Origin: Mortierella alpina
Lineage: Eukaryota; Mortierellomycota; Mortierellomycetes; Mortierellales; Mortierellaceae
Reading direction: 5' to 3'
Length of the DNA: 64,000 bases
NCBI GenBank assembly: GCA_029449245.1
Contig: JANATF010000010.1
Span: forward strand, 744,001 to 808,000
The position numbers and the translations under genes are program-made. The notes below the pieces were generated by a model that was not told where the DNA came from, ran no database searches, and was given only the letters and a program-made list of their open reading frames with translations. Positions 34,830 to 46,534 of the stretch are shown here, in pieces. The first letter of the stretch is position 1; every line of letters starts with the position of its first letter.

Positions 34830-37544
34830 TTAAAGAACTATGATCTGAATGCCATTCACATGAGTCGTGGAGGTGCCGCCTCCAGTCGTGGTCGTCCCAT
34901 TAACGTTCCCTTCACTGTCCCGCCGGATGGTACCAAGAACCTGAAACCGCTTACTGGCGTGCATAGTCCGCTCGTTTTCCAGTGGTTTGTCAATGTCATG
35001 CTTGCATAGAGGGCTAATAGAGCGTGTTAGTATCAAGCAGTATATGTATGAGTGCCTGTGAAATACACCATTGAAGTTGAACTCACCAACTCTTGTCGGT
35101 CAGCAGCCATTGATCGACGCACTCGAGATGGAAATGATGTTGGCATGGCAAGAGTCGTATCGTCTCCTCCGGTCGGTAGTCGCCGAGGCAGATTGCGCAA
35201 GTCGCCTCCTCAGGGTCGTCTCCAAACATCCCTTCCGTCATATGAATAGAGCCAAGCTTGGCAATCATGGACTTCGTTGCCATTCTGTTCATTCCAGACG
35301 ATATCGAGGTCGGTAGCAGCTGTGTTAGCATAAACGAGCTGCATGGCTGTGAAGAGTACGCAACAAGAAGAAAAAACGGATGATCAGAATGACTACGATT
35401 TCACACTTTGGTCTCCCCGGCAACACTGCCAAGATTAAAAGCGCTGCTGCGTTACCAAAAAGTAGAATCCGATCAATGAAGCGTGGAAAATAATGATCTT
35501 GAATGCGAGACTATACACAGGGTCATTCGCCGATCCCTAGAACAAGAAAAAATGAACGAAATCGTCCCATGGATATCCATGTTAGATATATTCTTTCTAC
35601 CAGAAAACGACTTTTGCAGTCAATTGACAAATCGCAGAGAATGCGGCAAGTGAGGGGATGCCACCTTACACAAGTGGATTCCTGGGTGTTGCTGGCTTTT
35701 CCCAAGAAGCCCACGCCAATGACAGTCCAAATCATGCAGACTAGCAGCAGGATTCTTGAGCGTTGGTCTAGCATTGCTATCCTGCTAGACATTGTTTGTT
35801 GAAGGAGATAGCACGCGCAGATAATTTGCGAAAGGAATAGGACAGCCTGCACTGTTAACCAGCTAAACAATTGTTCGTCACATATCGTTCTAAGGATCCA
35901 TTGTTAGCAATAAAATCCTTGTTAGACATGAGCAGCAGCAAGCAGACGATTCGCAGGACGTAATACAACAGTGTCGACAATAGTGACAATGGCAGCAACA
36001 ACTACTTACTCTGTAGTAAGAAGCCGCGCAATGGAGACAGTGGTCACCGGGACGAGGTACAGCAAGTGGCACGTGTTCAGGACCCTATGATGCATTAGAT
36101 CGAGGCAAGGGGGGAGAGTGAGAAGAGAAGCACTCGTATAAACATTTTGGGGAAGAGCACCAACACAAGAGCTGAGGACAAACAAAAAACAGAGTATCAA
36201 ATGACATCTCACGCACCTTGCGACTGTCCAAGAGGAAGATCCCACGCTTGAGAACTGAGGCCGGCCAGAGTACATCCGGGAGGCCTGGGTTCTGGATGCA
36301 AAACTCTGCATAAAGTAGCCAAAACGGTTCCAGTCTGGCCGCACGCCATGTCGTGCGCCAGAAGGGGATGACAGGGCAGGGCCTGGATGAGCCATGATAA
36401 CTCCGCTGTGCGCCTCTGAGTCTGATGTTTCCAATTGTGCCCCATCCGGACGAAGTGTGCGTCCGATCGTCCCGTCCTGAGGCGGAAGAGTAGCAAGGGA
36501 GTCTGCGGATGACTGCGCCAAAGGAGTGGCTGACAATGCTAATGGCTGAAGCCGGAGTGATGCCGTCAGAGGAGACGCTCGCACCGATCCAGGTGTGTTG
36601 AGGAGTGAAGGCGGAGACAGTTGGGTCAGAGTGACACCAGATCTCTCGTCGACAGTGTCTCCTGATGGCTGCTGAGGGGTGTTACTGTGAGAAGGGATGA
36701 GCTCATATTTCCTGACGATACTGGCTCTCCTTGGGCTACTCCGTCCAAGGCCAGTGCTTACGAGAGTCCCGTTACAGTTGGCGGGGTTCGCCTCCATGGT
36801 GCCGCTGATACTGTTACTGCTGTTGCGGGAGCCGGAGCGGGGCGGCCACTCGTGATGCATGGCTGATCGCTGCAGCGGATGGTGGGCTGCAGACCGCCAG
36901 GCGGAACTGATGTCGATGCCGTCGATAATGCAGTTGAGTAAAGTGTCGCTGATGGCATCCGCAGCTGATCTGCTGGTGTGGGTCGAAGGCATGGGTGAAT
37001 GGACGACAAGAAGTGCTGAGGACCCGGGTATTGGCGAAAACGAAGGCGGCTCCAAGGACTCGAGTGCCGCTGCAGTACTCTTGCTTGTCAGGGCTGCACT
37101 GTTGTCGATGGCGGGGATGCTGTGGTCGGTGGAGGTGGACAAGGAAGAGATGCCTCTGCTGGCACAGGCCGCCCGCAGACAAGCTTGCTCCTGCCCTGTT
37201 TGGCTGCTGCTGCTATGCATATGCACTGCTGCGAAAGACGCAGCCAGTAGCGGCGTGTGGTGGAGCGAGACTCCTTTCTCCTGTAGCCTCTGTATGGGTG
37301 CCGGTGTCGGGGGCGAGGACTGGATCGTGTTCCAGCGGGGCCCTGCCAGGTTCCTGCTGTGCCGCTGGGGCATGCCTGCGCCATGGCCCTTGCCGACATC
37401 GCTACCAGCGACCTTGCTCGTGCACGCATTCCTGCCGTCCTCGTTTCTGTCTTCATTCAGGCTGCCGCCATTGCAGAGAGGACTGCTATTTCGGGCGGAG
37501 ACCGGTGCCGTTGGAGCCAAAGCCTGGGAAGGGTCAGGCTTCAT
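34830..37544 (-). CDS. Multi-pass membrane RING-H2 ubiquitin ligase, 6 exons
   Basis: Model: complement(join(34830..35013,35087..35346,35456..35536,35670..35889,36010..36084,36217..37544)), 715 aa; all six exons join in phase with GT-AG sites. Residues 1-440 are Ser/Pro-rich and disordered. Four hydrophobic helices follow at about 445-465, 473-495, 508-528 and 549-568. The RING-H2 finger spans about 618-659: CAIC, then LPCQHHFHLEC, then CPLC, i.e. the full C3H2C3 set, with the last Cys pair restored only by splicing at 35087/35013. A 55-residue Gly/Thr-rich tail ends the protein. Membrane RING-H2 proteins ubiquitinate membrane cargo. The four-helix-then-RING layout recalls plant and fungal endomembrane ligases; cargo and compartment are unknown. 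Confidence 0.87.
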
Positions 37545-38443
37545 AGCCAGGGCTTGTTCGGCAGAGGAAAGACGCGGAGAAGGGGGGAGAAGGGCGGAGG
37601 AGGGAGTCAGGTGGTAGGAGGGGGTATGCGCGGGGGTAGTGCGTGTGTGTGCGTGGGTGAAAAGAAAACAAGAGTTAAAGATGAAGTGAGGGCGTTGGGG
37701 GTTAAAGGGAGGCAGGGAGGCAGGGAGACAGGGAGAGGACAAGAGGGCGTGAGCAGACTGAAGTAAAGCGGGTGGAGAGGACAGCCTGCGCTGCAGTGCT
37801 GTATCGTGGACGGCTGGGAGAGGGAGTCAAGGTGCGGCGTGGGCAGTGAGGCGATGTAGAGATGAAAAGTGGGAAAAGAGAACAAGAAACAAAGAAAGGC
37901 AGCGTCGAGCTGGGCAGCCTGGATGCAAATCACCGCAACAACGGTCACCTCCCACACCCCCTCGCACAGAGCAGCGCTGAGGGACTGACAGCCTGACCGA
38001 GTGCGTGCGCTGATGTCAAATTGGGGCAACATGGAACCTATTTGCATCCGCTGGTCCACTCCACAGCAGACTGCTCGCAGCCTGCAAGCTGCTCTCAGCC
38101 ACCGGCACACCACAGCCCGTCATGGCTGGCGGGACATGCATCGCTCTCCACACCCCATCCCCTCCACTGGGGCCTGCGTGCACTACAGAGCCTGCCCTGC
38201 ACACTTCACCTGCAGGGTTGCGACGCAATGACATAGTTGTCAAAAGGTTGTCATCCGTGCGCAAAATATCCTTTTAATAATATATACCAGTCCTCATCTT
38301 GGACAGACGTTTGGGTGAAAATGCTCACGTCTGCTTCTGCTACATACGCCACTTGCTCCCACTTGCCTTTCTCCTCCACCTCCTCCACCTCCTCCACCTC
38401 CTCCACCTCCTCCCATCCAGATCCAGCTGTCAAGATCTAATGC
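37545..38443. other. Intergenic, leader of RING gene and EB1 3' flank
   Basis: GT/GA-rich on the + strand (CT-rich leader on the - strand) from 37560 to 37880, then no coding signal up to the EB1 stop. A CTCCAC repeat lies at 38371-38413. Confidence 0.4.
38371..38413 (+). repeat. CTCCAC/CTC trinucleotide-type microsatellite
   Basis: About five tandem copies of CTCCTCCAC-like units, 31 bp beyond the EB1 stop codon, so probably inside the EB1 3' UTR. Confidence 0.8.
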
Positions 38444-39906
38444 TTAGAATGTTTCATCAGGGTATGCGTCCTCGCCGGGCTGCTCATCCTGCGGAACTTC
38501 AAACCCATCCTATGAGGTAGACATGAAAGTACAAAAGGTCACTCACAGCGCGCCCCACACTGGGTCATCAAGCGTATCATATATGCGATGGCACATCTTC
38601 ATACCTCTGTACTATACAGAATAGCCTGAATGTCCTTCATCAATAGGTCCTCTGCTATCTCCGGGTTCACCTCCTGCGCCCGCTGAATCAACACTTCAAC
38701 GTCCCTTAGCTTCCCGAAATAAAAGTCGCGCTCCTTCTCTAATGCAGCCACGGTTGTCCGCTCCTCCTGCAGGTCCTTTTGTAAATTGAGGACAATGGTG
38801 TGGTCAGGAATGGCTCGAAGGGAGGTATTGGCTCCACGGCTTGACATGGAGCGGTTGGCAGCTAGGGTATCCATGGAAGGAAGGGGGCGCGGTTGAAAGA
38901 AGTCGTGGTGAGCTTGGGTGCTAAAACAACGCATTTGATAGGACATTCTCGTTCTTTTTTTTTTTTTCTTTTTTTTTTCTTGATTACCCTCATCATTCAT
39001 GGGCCTTCTGGAGGAGGCAGTGACAGATCGGTTGGCTGCCGCATTAGTTGCAGGACCATTGTTGGATCCTCGGCGTGAGGCAGCATCATAGTGGTCCCCA
39101 GGGAAGTTTTGGATCCAATATCGTTTGAGCCATTGAAGGAACTCCAAGTTATCCTGCATTTTGCACTTTATGAGACGATCGATCGGAATAGCCTGACATG
39201 CACAGGGCAATAGGATGCATGAAGGGGGGGTTCTTTCAGTCGGGTGTACCTTTTGGCATGTGCGTATTCTTAGATATTGGGAAGGGTGGGGTTTACCTTG
39301 TCAATCTTATGTGATGTGAAAGCTTTTTGAAGGATCTTGAAGTTCTCCAAGTACTCGTACTCATGCTTTGTCGCAAACTTAACCCGGCTCATCGGCATGT
39401 CGCCTACAAAGAGGCGGCGCAATAGGGTTGCTCACAGCTTTAGCCTCTGCGGTTTATTTTCACGAAAGATAGTACTCGAAAGCATGTTGAAGACACTGAC
39501 CATAGATAGAGTCGATGATCTGGACGTACGCAGCACCTATTCAAGACAATTCACGTTGTAGAGGCAAACCCTAGCTTAGCGCGCTTCCTACTGTTAAGTT
39601 AATACCTGCCTCGCTCGAGTGACGAAGGTGACTAGCACCAGGCTTAACGTGTCACTGCGTCGTCCAGTCGGGCTCTCGTCTACAACGCGCTGCAAGAAAT
39701 GCCTGCAACCCGGCTACTGACGGGCTTTTTGTAGTGCAGAAGGCAGGTACGCTATGGGATGCTACAAAGATCCGCTACGCGCCATGGTCAAATGACTTTG
39801 CGATTCGGTCATGGCCGTTACCTGATCCCATTTGCTCGACTTTTGTGTAGCTCAGGCCTAGCAGCTCATTGACCCAGGAAACCAGTTCTTGTCTGCTCTC
39901 GGACAT
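38444..39906 (-). CDS. EB1/Bim1/Mal3 microtubule plus-end-tracking protein, 5 exons
   Basis: Model: complement(join(38444..38509,38605..39192,39297..39403,39501..39536,39822..39906)), 293 aa. The N-terminal calponin-homology domain is complete after splicing: ELVSWVNELLGL, KVEQMGSGAAYVQIIDSIYGD, MSRVKFATKHEYEYLENFKILQKAF, and LIKCKMQDNLEFLQWLKRYW. A basic linker contains a Lys run of about eight residues from an A-tract. The C-terminal coiled-coil/EBH domain has ERDFYFGKLRDVEVLIQ and DIQAILYSTE. The acidic tail ends in DETF, an aromatic-ended tail like the EEY/F motif bound by CAP-Gly proteins. The protein tracks growing microtubule ends and recruits +TIPs. Identity is secure; the unusual feature is the poly-Lys linker. 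Confidence 0.95.
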
Positions 39907-40534
39907 CCTGTTGTTTTATCTGGTGGAGCGATGTGGAAAGTGGAGGGAAGGGAGCAGGGAGAGAGAGCGAAGCGTGTGAGAAATATGGGGATGGTGGAGG
40001 CGAGCAAGGATGCGTTGTGGCAATGATATACGTGCTTTGCTTTGCGTGGTGACGCTCGGGAGGGGAATATCATGCGCGCACTGCCAGGGGGGTTCAGCAT
40101 TTCAGGGCCAAGCTCCTTGTCAACATAGAAGCTGGGAAGCCCAATCATGCACGTAGCCGTGCTCCAGCAAGTGTCGCGAGCACGAACATTCAAGGCGAGA
40201 TATATGGGAACTGGTTTTTAATGACGAAAAAGCAAGTACAGTGTTGTTACAAGAGAGTGACCCCAATTAAAGTAAGAGAAAGGCGAGGAGGCTGCTTAGG
40301 AAAGACGCGGCAGAGATCTTTGCGACAGAAGGAGAGGATATAAGAAAAGGTGTCGAGGCAGAGACGACAACTGAGGACGAGAGAAAACACAAGGAAGCAA
40401 TAGTACAAGGAAACAAACAGAAAAGAAAAAAAAAATAAACATCCGGTCGATTCGGAGCTCTGATCCATCCCTCTCAGGTTTTCCTTCTGCTCGTTCCGTC
40501 TCTGTCTCTGCTTTCCTCAGCCCGCAAAGCCCAT
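39907..40534. other. Intergenic: EB1 promoter and histone H1 3' flank
   Basis: 628 bp with no coding signal. Purine-rich on the + strand between 40250 and 40440. Confidence 0.4.
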
Positions 40535-41401
40535 TTAGGCCTTGGTGGCCTTGACCTTCTTCTCCTTGGGAGTAGCCTTGGCCTTTGTTGCCTTGGGGGC
40601 AGCAGCCTTCTTGGGGGCAGCCTTCTTGGCAGCGGGCTTCTTGGCCTCGGCCTTCTTGGTGGCCTTCTTCACGGCGGTGGCCTTCTTGGGCGCAACCTTC
40701 TATTACAATTCAAAACAATACCACGAATGTCGACATTAGGCGGCTGAATGGCATCATGCATAGGATGTCAAACGCAGCGGTAGAGTGGGATCGTTACCTT
40801 AGGGGCATCCTTCTTGGCAGCAGCCTTCTTGGGGGCAGCCTTCTTTGCAACGGGCTTCTTGACCTTCTTCTCCTTCTTCTCCTTGACCTCCTTCTTCTTG
40901 GGCTCCTTCTTGGCGAGCTTGACGGGGCCAGACTTGCCCTTGGGCTGGGTGAACTCTCCAGTCTCGACACCGCGCTTGATGGCACCGTTGAAGTGCACAT
41001 CAGAGTTGTCGCCGACCTTGTAGTTTCCGCTGATGTACTTCTTCAAGGCTTGGCGGGAGGAGCCGTTGCGCTCCTTGAGGTGAACAAGGGCGTTGATGAT
41101 CATCTCCTATTGAATGCAAGTTGACGAACGAGTATATTCACCTCATTGTTAGAACTGTCGATACCGGGTACTGGAAAATGCCTGTCCACACTTGTATCAC
41201 AGGTGCATTCCCGATGGGTCAGCCCGCATAATGAGCATGAGTGGTCTAGTTTCTCACCTTGTATGGGGGGTGTTCAGCCTCCTTCTTGGGGGCAGCAGCC
41301 TTGGCCTTCTTGGTAGCAGTGGCCTTGGCGGGGGCAGCGGCAGCAGCAGCGGGTGCGGCAGCGGCGGTGGTGTCGTCCTTCTTGGTGCGAGCGAGAGCCA
41401 T
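40535..41401 (-). CDS. Linker histone H1, 3 exons
   Basis: Model: complement(join(40535..40699,40798..41106,41258..41401)), 205 aa. An Ala/Lys-rich N-tail (residues 1-43) is followed by one winged-helix H15 globular domain at about 44-115 ([29 protein letters not shown], then [18 protein letters not shown]). The long Lys/Ala/Pro C-tail carries repeated KKAAPKK units. It binds linker DNA at the nucleosome dyad. Intron 1 splits the globular domain after PPYK. Codons are strongly C/G-ending, as expected for an abundant protein. The A+T-poor leader is CT-rich on the sense strand. Confidence 0.96.
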
Positions 41402-42717
41402 TTTTGAAAATAGACGTGTGGGTTGTTGGTGGATGAGTGGTTGGTGGGATGGGATGTTGCTGGATGTAGAATGAGCAAAAGAGAGATTCAAAAGAGATTC
41501 AGAAGAGGGGAAAAGAAAAGGAAAGCGAGCGAGCAGAGGGTGAGCTGGCACATAAAACGAAAATCCGGAAGAGCGACGACGAGAGCCGAGGGCAGAGGGC
41601 AAGAGGGGGTGAGCAGCGCCAATTCAAAAAAAAACGCGTCGGGACATCGCCCTAAAAATTGCTAAATCCCAAATTTTGAGCTGGGCCAAATTCAATTGAG
41701 CCAAAAGGATTTGTGCCCTGCCAAAAAAAAAAAAAAAAAAAGAGACGCGTCGCAGCCCACAGCTCCGACATCACGTGTAGTTCATTGCCTGCCAGGTTCG
41801 CCCCCGTCCATCAGACCATCCACGGTAGTCGTGTCTGGTAGTGTTCGAGCGGGCGCAGGCAGGTAGGCAAGGCGGCCTCGAGCACCTGGTGCTCAACAGT
41901 CGGCACACCGAGTCTCTGAGTGGTAGAGACCGTCAAGACCGACTCATACCATTCCCCCTTTTTCGCCTCTCATCAGCTGTCTCATCTCGATACTCTCAAC
42001 GACCACTCGCACGGCGCGTGAGAATCGTGGATCGACTCCCTCTGGCCCACGGCTCTTTGCTCCATGTGCACCAGTCCCTCGGCTTTGGAGGCAGGACAGC
42101 ATAGACTGCAGTAGCAGTAGTAACCAATTGACACAATGATGTAAAACGGTGTCCTGGTTACTGTGCGTTTGCACTCCTCATGGGACAGATGAGCTCGATA
42201 CTACCGACCCGACCCTTGGCATGAGCAAGCAGAAAGAAGCGAAAGAGTACGGCAGCGTGGATCTCAGGAAGGCCATGGTGTGGTGTGGTGCGGTGTGGTT
42301 GCGATTGTGTGATGGCTGTCTCTGCAGACCCAGCAGCTGCGAGGCAGATAACGATCGGGCAGGGAACAGGCACCCTGAGATAGCAATGAGGTCATGATGG
42401 CTCCGTGCGCATTCATGTGCTGATAGCAGAGGCCTCTTTTTCTTGTTGATCCCATTCTGCATCCCATTCTGCATCCCATTCTGCATCCTATTCGCCCATT
42501 CCTCGACACACCGCACCCTCCAGCCCTCTTGACCGCTTATCAAGCAAGAGACACGCCCTGTCCCTCCTTATCTCCACTCCACTCCACTTCCACTCCACTC
42601 CACTCCCACTGCCTTTTCCCCCCCATCCTCGCCCGCCGCTTTGTATTTCCTCTTGTGCGTCCCGGTTGCCACTAATTATCTTGCCTCGCCCTCGCCCACC
42701 TCGGACGCTTCAGCATC
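41402..42717. promoter_or_regulatory. Divergent intergenic region (histone H1 / trehalose phosphatase)
   Basis: 1.3 kb between divergent starts. It holds an A run at 41723-41741, a tandem 12-mer (42451-42486) and CCACT-type repeats at about 42573-42612 just upstream of the trehalose gene. No gene is recognised. Confidence 0.45.
42451..42486 (+). repeat. Three perfect tandem copies of a 12-mer
   Basis: Unit CCCATTCTGCAT, repeated three times without mismatch and followed by a degenerate partial copy, 230 bp upstream of the trehalose-6-phosphate phosphatase ATG. Confidence 0.9.
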
Positions 42718-45700
42718 ATGTCCTCCGTAGCCACATTCCACTCGACGTCCTCAACAAGCTCGCTCAGCTCCCCAAAAGTCGTGCCGCTGACCGACCTGCC
42801 CGAGACCTCCCAAGTCGTGCTCAGCGAGAAGCCGCGTCTCATCAACGTCACCCACCAGATCCCCTATGCTTGCACTCTGATCGATCGCGCTGGTCTGTCT
42901 GCAAACCCCGGTGGCGCACCCAACGGCGGTGGAGGCGCTGGATCGCCCACCAACAGACGATCCTCCCTTGCCGTCCCTCGCCATCCCGCTGCGTCTTCGC
43001 CGCCAATCGAGTCAGAAAGTTCTAATCCCTCCCTTGATGCGAATGCGGATGGCTCGCCAGCAGAAGGCTGTGTGGAGGACGGCGACTGCATCCTGGAGCC
43101 AAGACGGGGTCACTCAGCCATGTACTCTGGTATTATGTCGCTCAGGAATGATCTCGAGACGGTTCAGATCGGATGGGTGGGCGAGTTAGCGGACCAGGAT
43201 GGCTACGTGGTCCCGTCCAAGAACCTGACTGAGACACACAAGCAGAGCCTCGAGGACAAGCTGTGGCAGAGGGAGCGAGTTGTCCCCATCTTTCTTGAGG
43301 ACAGCCGAGCAGCAGGACACTACGAGGGCTACTGCAAGACAGGTGAGTCGCTTAGAGCACGTTGTCATTGATTCCCGCCGCACCAGATGCCCTGGTATCA
43401 CAAGAGTCTGTTTTTTGGGGAGCTTTATCTGTATGGAAAAAAAATGCGACCTGGACTGATGTCATTCTTTGGTCATTCTAGTTCTTTGGCCACTGTTCCA
43501 CTACATCCTCTGGGACGAGGCCACGGACGGACGCATCGAGAAGAAGAACTGGGATGACTACGTCTTCGTTAACCAGCAGTTTGCGGACGCCATTGCGGAT
43601 CAATACCAGCCTGGAGATATCGGTAAGAATTGTATTTAATGACGTTCATGTAGTTCGTGCATACTGATTTCTTTTTACGTCCTGAAAAAGAGGGTAACTG
43701 ACTGCAAATTCCCACGCACACCATTGCATGCCCAATATTAGTCTGGATCCATGATTATCATCTGCTGCTGGTACCCCACATGCTCCGCCAAAAATTGCCG
43801 GGTGCTGCGATTGGTGTCTTTATTCATGCGCCCTTTCCATCGTCCGAAATCTTCAGATGTCTGCCTAGTAAGTACAGTACTCATACTCATTGTTAATGGC
43901 TCATTATGCGCTATCGCACGATGACAACGATGCAAAAGAAAAAAGTCATGCAGGAAACACTAAAAGACGCCTTGACTCTTTCGCTATGACCCCTTCATCC
44001 CCTATGCTCTTGCCCTGAAAAGAACGTGTCGAGATTTTGAATGGACTCTTGGGTGCAAATCAGATCGGATTCCAGGTACGCTTGAACAACAAGAGCGCCC
44101 ACATACTCCTGTGATACAATTGTCATACTCGAGCTTGAGGCTCATGCATGAATCATTACCCTTAGACCTACTCCTACGCCCGTCACTTCATCAGCTGTTG
44201 CACGCGTGTCAGTGGATATGAATCGACGCCGCGCGGTGTGGATGCCATGGGCTCGACAGTCTGGGTGGGAACCTTCCCTATTGGAATTGATGCAGAACGG
44301 GTTGAGCGCCAGCGCAAAGCACCAGGAGTGCTACCCAAGATGGACGCCATTCGCAAGACATACAAAGACAAGCGGATCATTGTTGGCCGTGACAAGCTTG
44401 ATTTGGTCAAAGGTGTGCAACAGAAGCTTCAGGCGTTTGAAAAGTTTTTGAATGATTACCCAGAGATGCAGGGCGAGGTAGTCCTCATCCAAGTCACGTC
44501 TCCTCCCCTGGTCGAGAATCCAAAGCTGGAGGCGAAGATTGCGGAGCTCGTCGCTCATATCAATGGCACCTACGGCTCTCTCAATTTCACTCCCGTCCAT
44601 CACTACCACCAGCACATCGACCGCGACGAGTACTACGCCTTGCTCTCCGTGGCGGATATTGGCCTCATCACCTCTGTCAGGGATGGCATGAATACGACAT
44701 CGCTCGAGTACATTATGTGCCAGTCAGAAAACCATGGTCCCCTCATTCTGAGTGAGTTTACAGGAACTGCAGGAAGCTTGGGTGGCGCACTCATGGTCAA
44801 TCCATGGGACTACCAAGGTGTCGCCAGAGTCATCTACGACGCTTTGAATCTCAGCGACGAGGACAAGCTTACACGGCATAGCGTATGGCATCACCCTCTG
44901 TGAGATACTGCAGTGGCAGATACAACGCTGTGAGGGCCGCAGGACACTTTAACAAACACTTCATACCTATCCTTTTATCCATACAGCAACTTCATGACCA
45001 CGTGTTGGCGCACACGGCTCAGTTCTGGGCAAAGAACTTCATCTCGGAGCTCATCCTCAATGTGGGTACATGGGACCAGTCGACTCCTACGCCTTACCTC
45101 GATCTCAATGCGATGGTCGACAGATACCGAGGTGCAAAGAAGCGCCTATTGATGTTTGACTATGATGTAAGTTTAATGATTGTTGTCCTCAAAATACCCG
45201 CTGTTCAAGAATTACGACCTAACTCGATATTCCTGTGTTGCGTTGTTTCCCCTGACAATTAGGGCACGCTGACGCCTATCCGAAAGACACCAGGGGCTGC
45301 GGTTCCTCAGGAACACATGCTCAAGGCTCTTGTAGCTTTGGCTGATGACCCGAACAATGTCGTTTGGGTCATTTCCGGTAGAGATCAGAAGGTCCTGGAG
45401 GAATGGCTAGGCGACGTCGAGAATCTTGGCTTTAGTGCGGAGCACGGTTCTTTCATGAGGCAACCTGGAAGCAAGAAGTGGGTCAACCTGACAGAGACTC
45501 TGGATATGGGTTGGAAGAACGATGTCATTGAGATTTTCACCTATTACACGGAGCGAACTCAAGGTAAAAGGCGATTGCATGCTTGCTTCCTTAGGGACGA
45601 GAACAGCGCAATGCCAAAGTGCTAACGCTTACTTGTTCATACTGCAGGCTCCTTTATCGAGCATAAGCGGTCCTCACTGACGTGGCACTATCGGATGGCC

Positions 45701-46369
45701 GACCCCGAATTTGGAGCATTTCAAGCCAAGGAGTGTCAGAACCATCTCGAGAACGCAGTGCTCTCCAAGCTGCCCGTGGAAATCCTTGTCGGCAAGAAGA
45801 ATCTGGAGGTCAGACCCATGATCGTGAACAAGGGCGAGGTCGTGAAGAGGTTGCTCAATCAACACCCAGAGGTCGAGTTTGTACTCTGTGCAGGAGACGA
45901 CAAGACGGACGAGGACATGTTTAGAGCTTTGGCAGGAGTTAGTAACGGCGGCAATGGCAACCGACGCGATTCACTCAATCATCGAAATATCATCGAACCC
46001 TACAACGACGAACTCGTAGCTGCCACTGCAGCCAAAATCGCCGAGGCCACGAACCAGCACTCTCTGGAGCATTCGCCCATCATCCCGCATGCAGTAGGGC
46101 CCAACGGTGTCATCCCAAGTGATAAAGCGATACACCTCAAGCCCCCAGCAACTTATACAGCTGCAACAGCACAGGTTTCGTCTACGCCTGGCTCTATCGT
46201 GAGCCTGGCCACGATCAGTTCGCAGGACTCTAGCTCCAACTTGGCCAACGAGCACTTTTCCATTACGATAGGTCATGCATTGAAGAAGACTCTGGCTAAC
46301 TGGCATGTCACCAGCCCTGAGGAGCTGATCCGCGCCCTTGGGATCATGTCTGGGGTCATAGAGGCATAG
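42718..46369 (+). CDS. TPS2: Trehalose-6-phosphate phosphatase with TPS-like domain, 8 exons
   Basis: Model: join(42718..43342,43482..43622,43742..43867,44023..44075,44166..44882,44987..45166,45263..45563,45648..46369), 954 aa, all GT-AG and in phase. Residues 1-130 are a Ser-rich regulatory tail. A glycosyltransferase-20 (TPS-like) domain follows (IVWIHDYHLLLVPHMLR, GVFIHAPFPSSEIFR, GANQIGFQTYSYARHF, VGRDKLDLVKGVQQK, SVRDGMNTTSLEYI). The C-terminal HAD phosphatase domain has the nucleophile motif DYDGTLTP (Asp612, Asp614), VISGRD, and GDDKTDEDMF, so it should be active. It hydrolyses trehalose-6-phosphate to trehalose, completing the stress-protectant pathway. The TPS-like half probably serves in complex assembly, as in yeast Tps2, which is inference. 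The second HAD segment carries a Ser/Ala-rich insertion near residues 815-905. Confidence 0.95.
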
Positions 46370-46534
46370 ATTTTAGATCATCATGACGGCCTGACCAGCA
46401 AAAGAAGGAAATAATAGCAAGAAGCCATCAGTTCTCTCTATGTATTTTTTGTAAAGTCAACATTGAAATTGAGCGTTTATTGGTAGTGTCCAGAAGGCGG
46501 TTGCACGACAGGCTATTGCTAGCAAAGTCGCACT

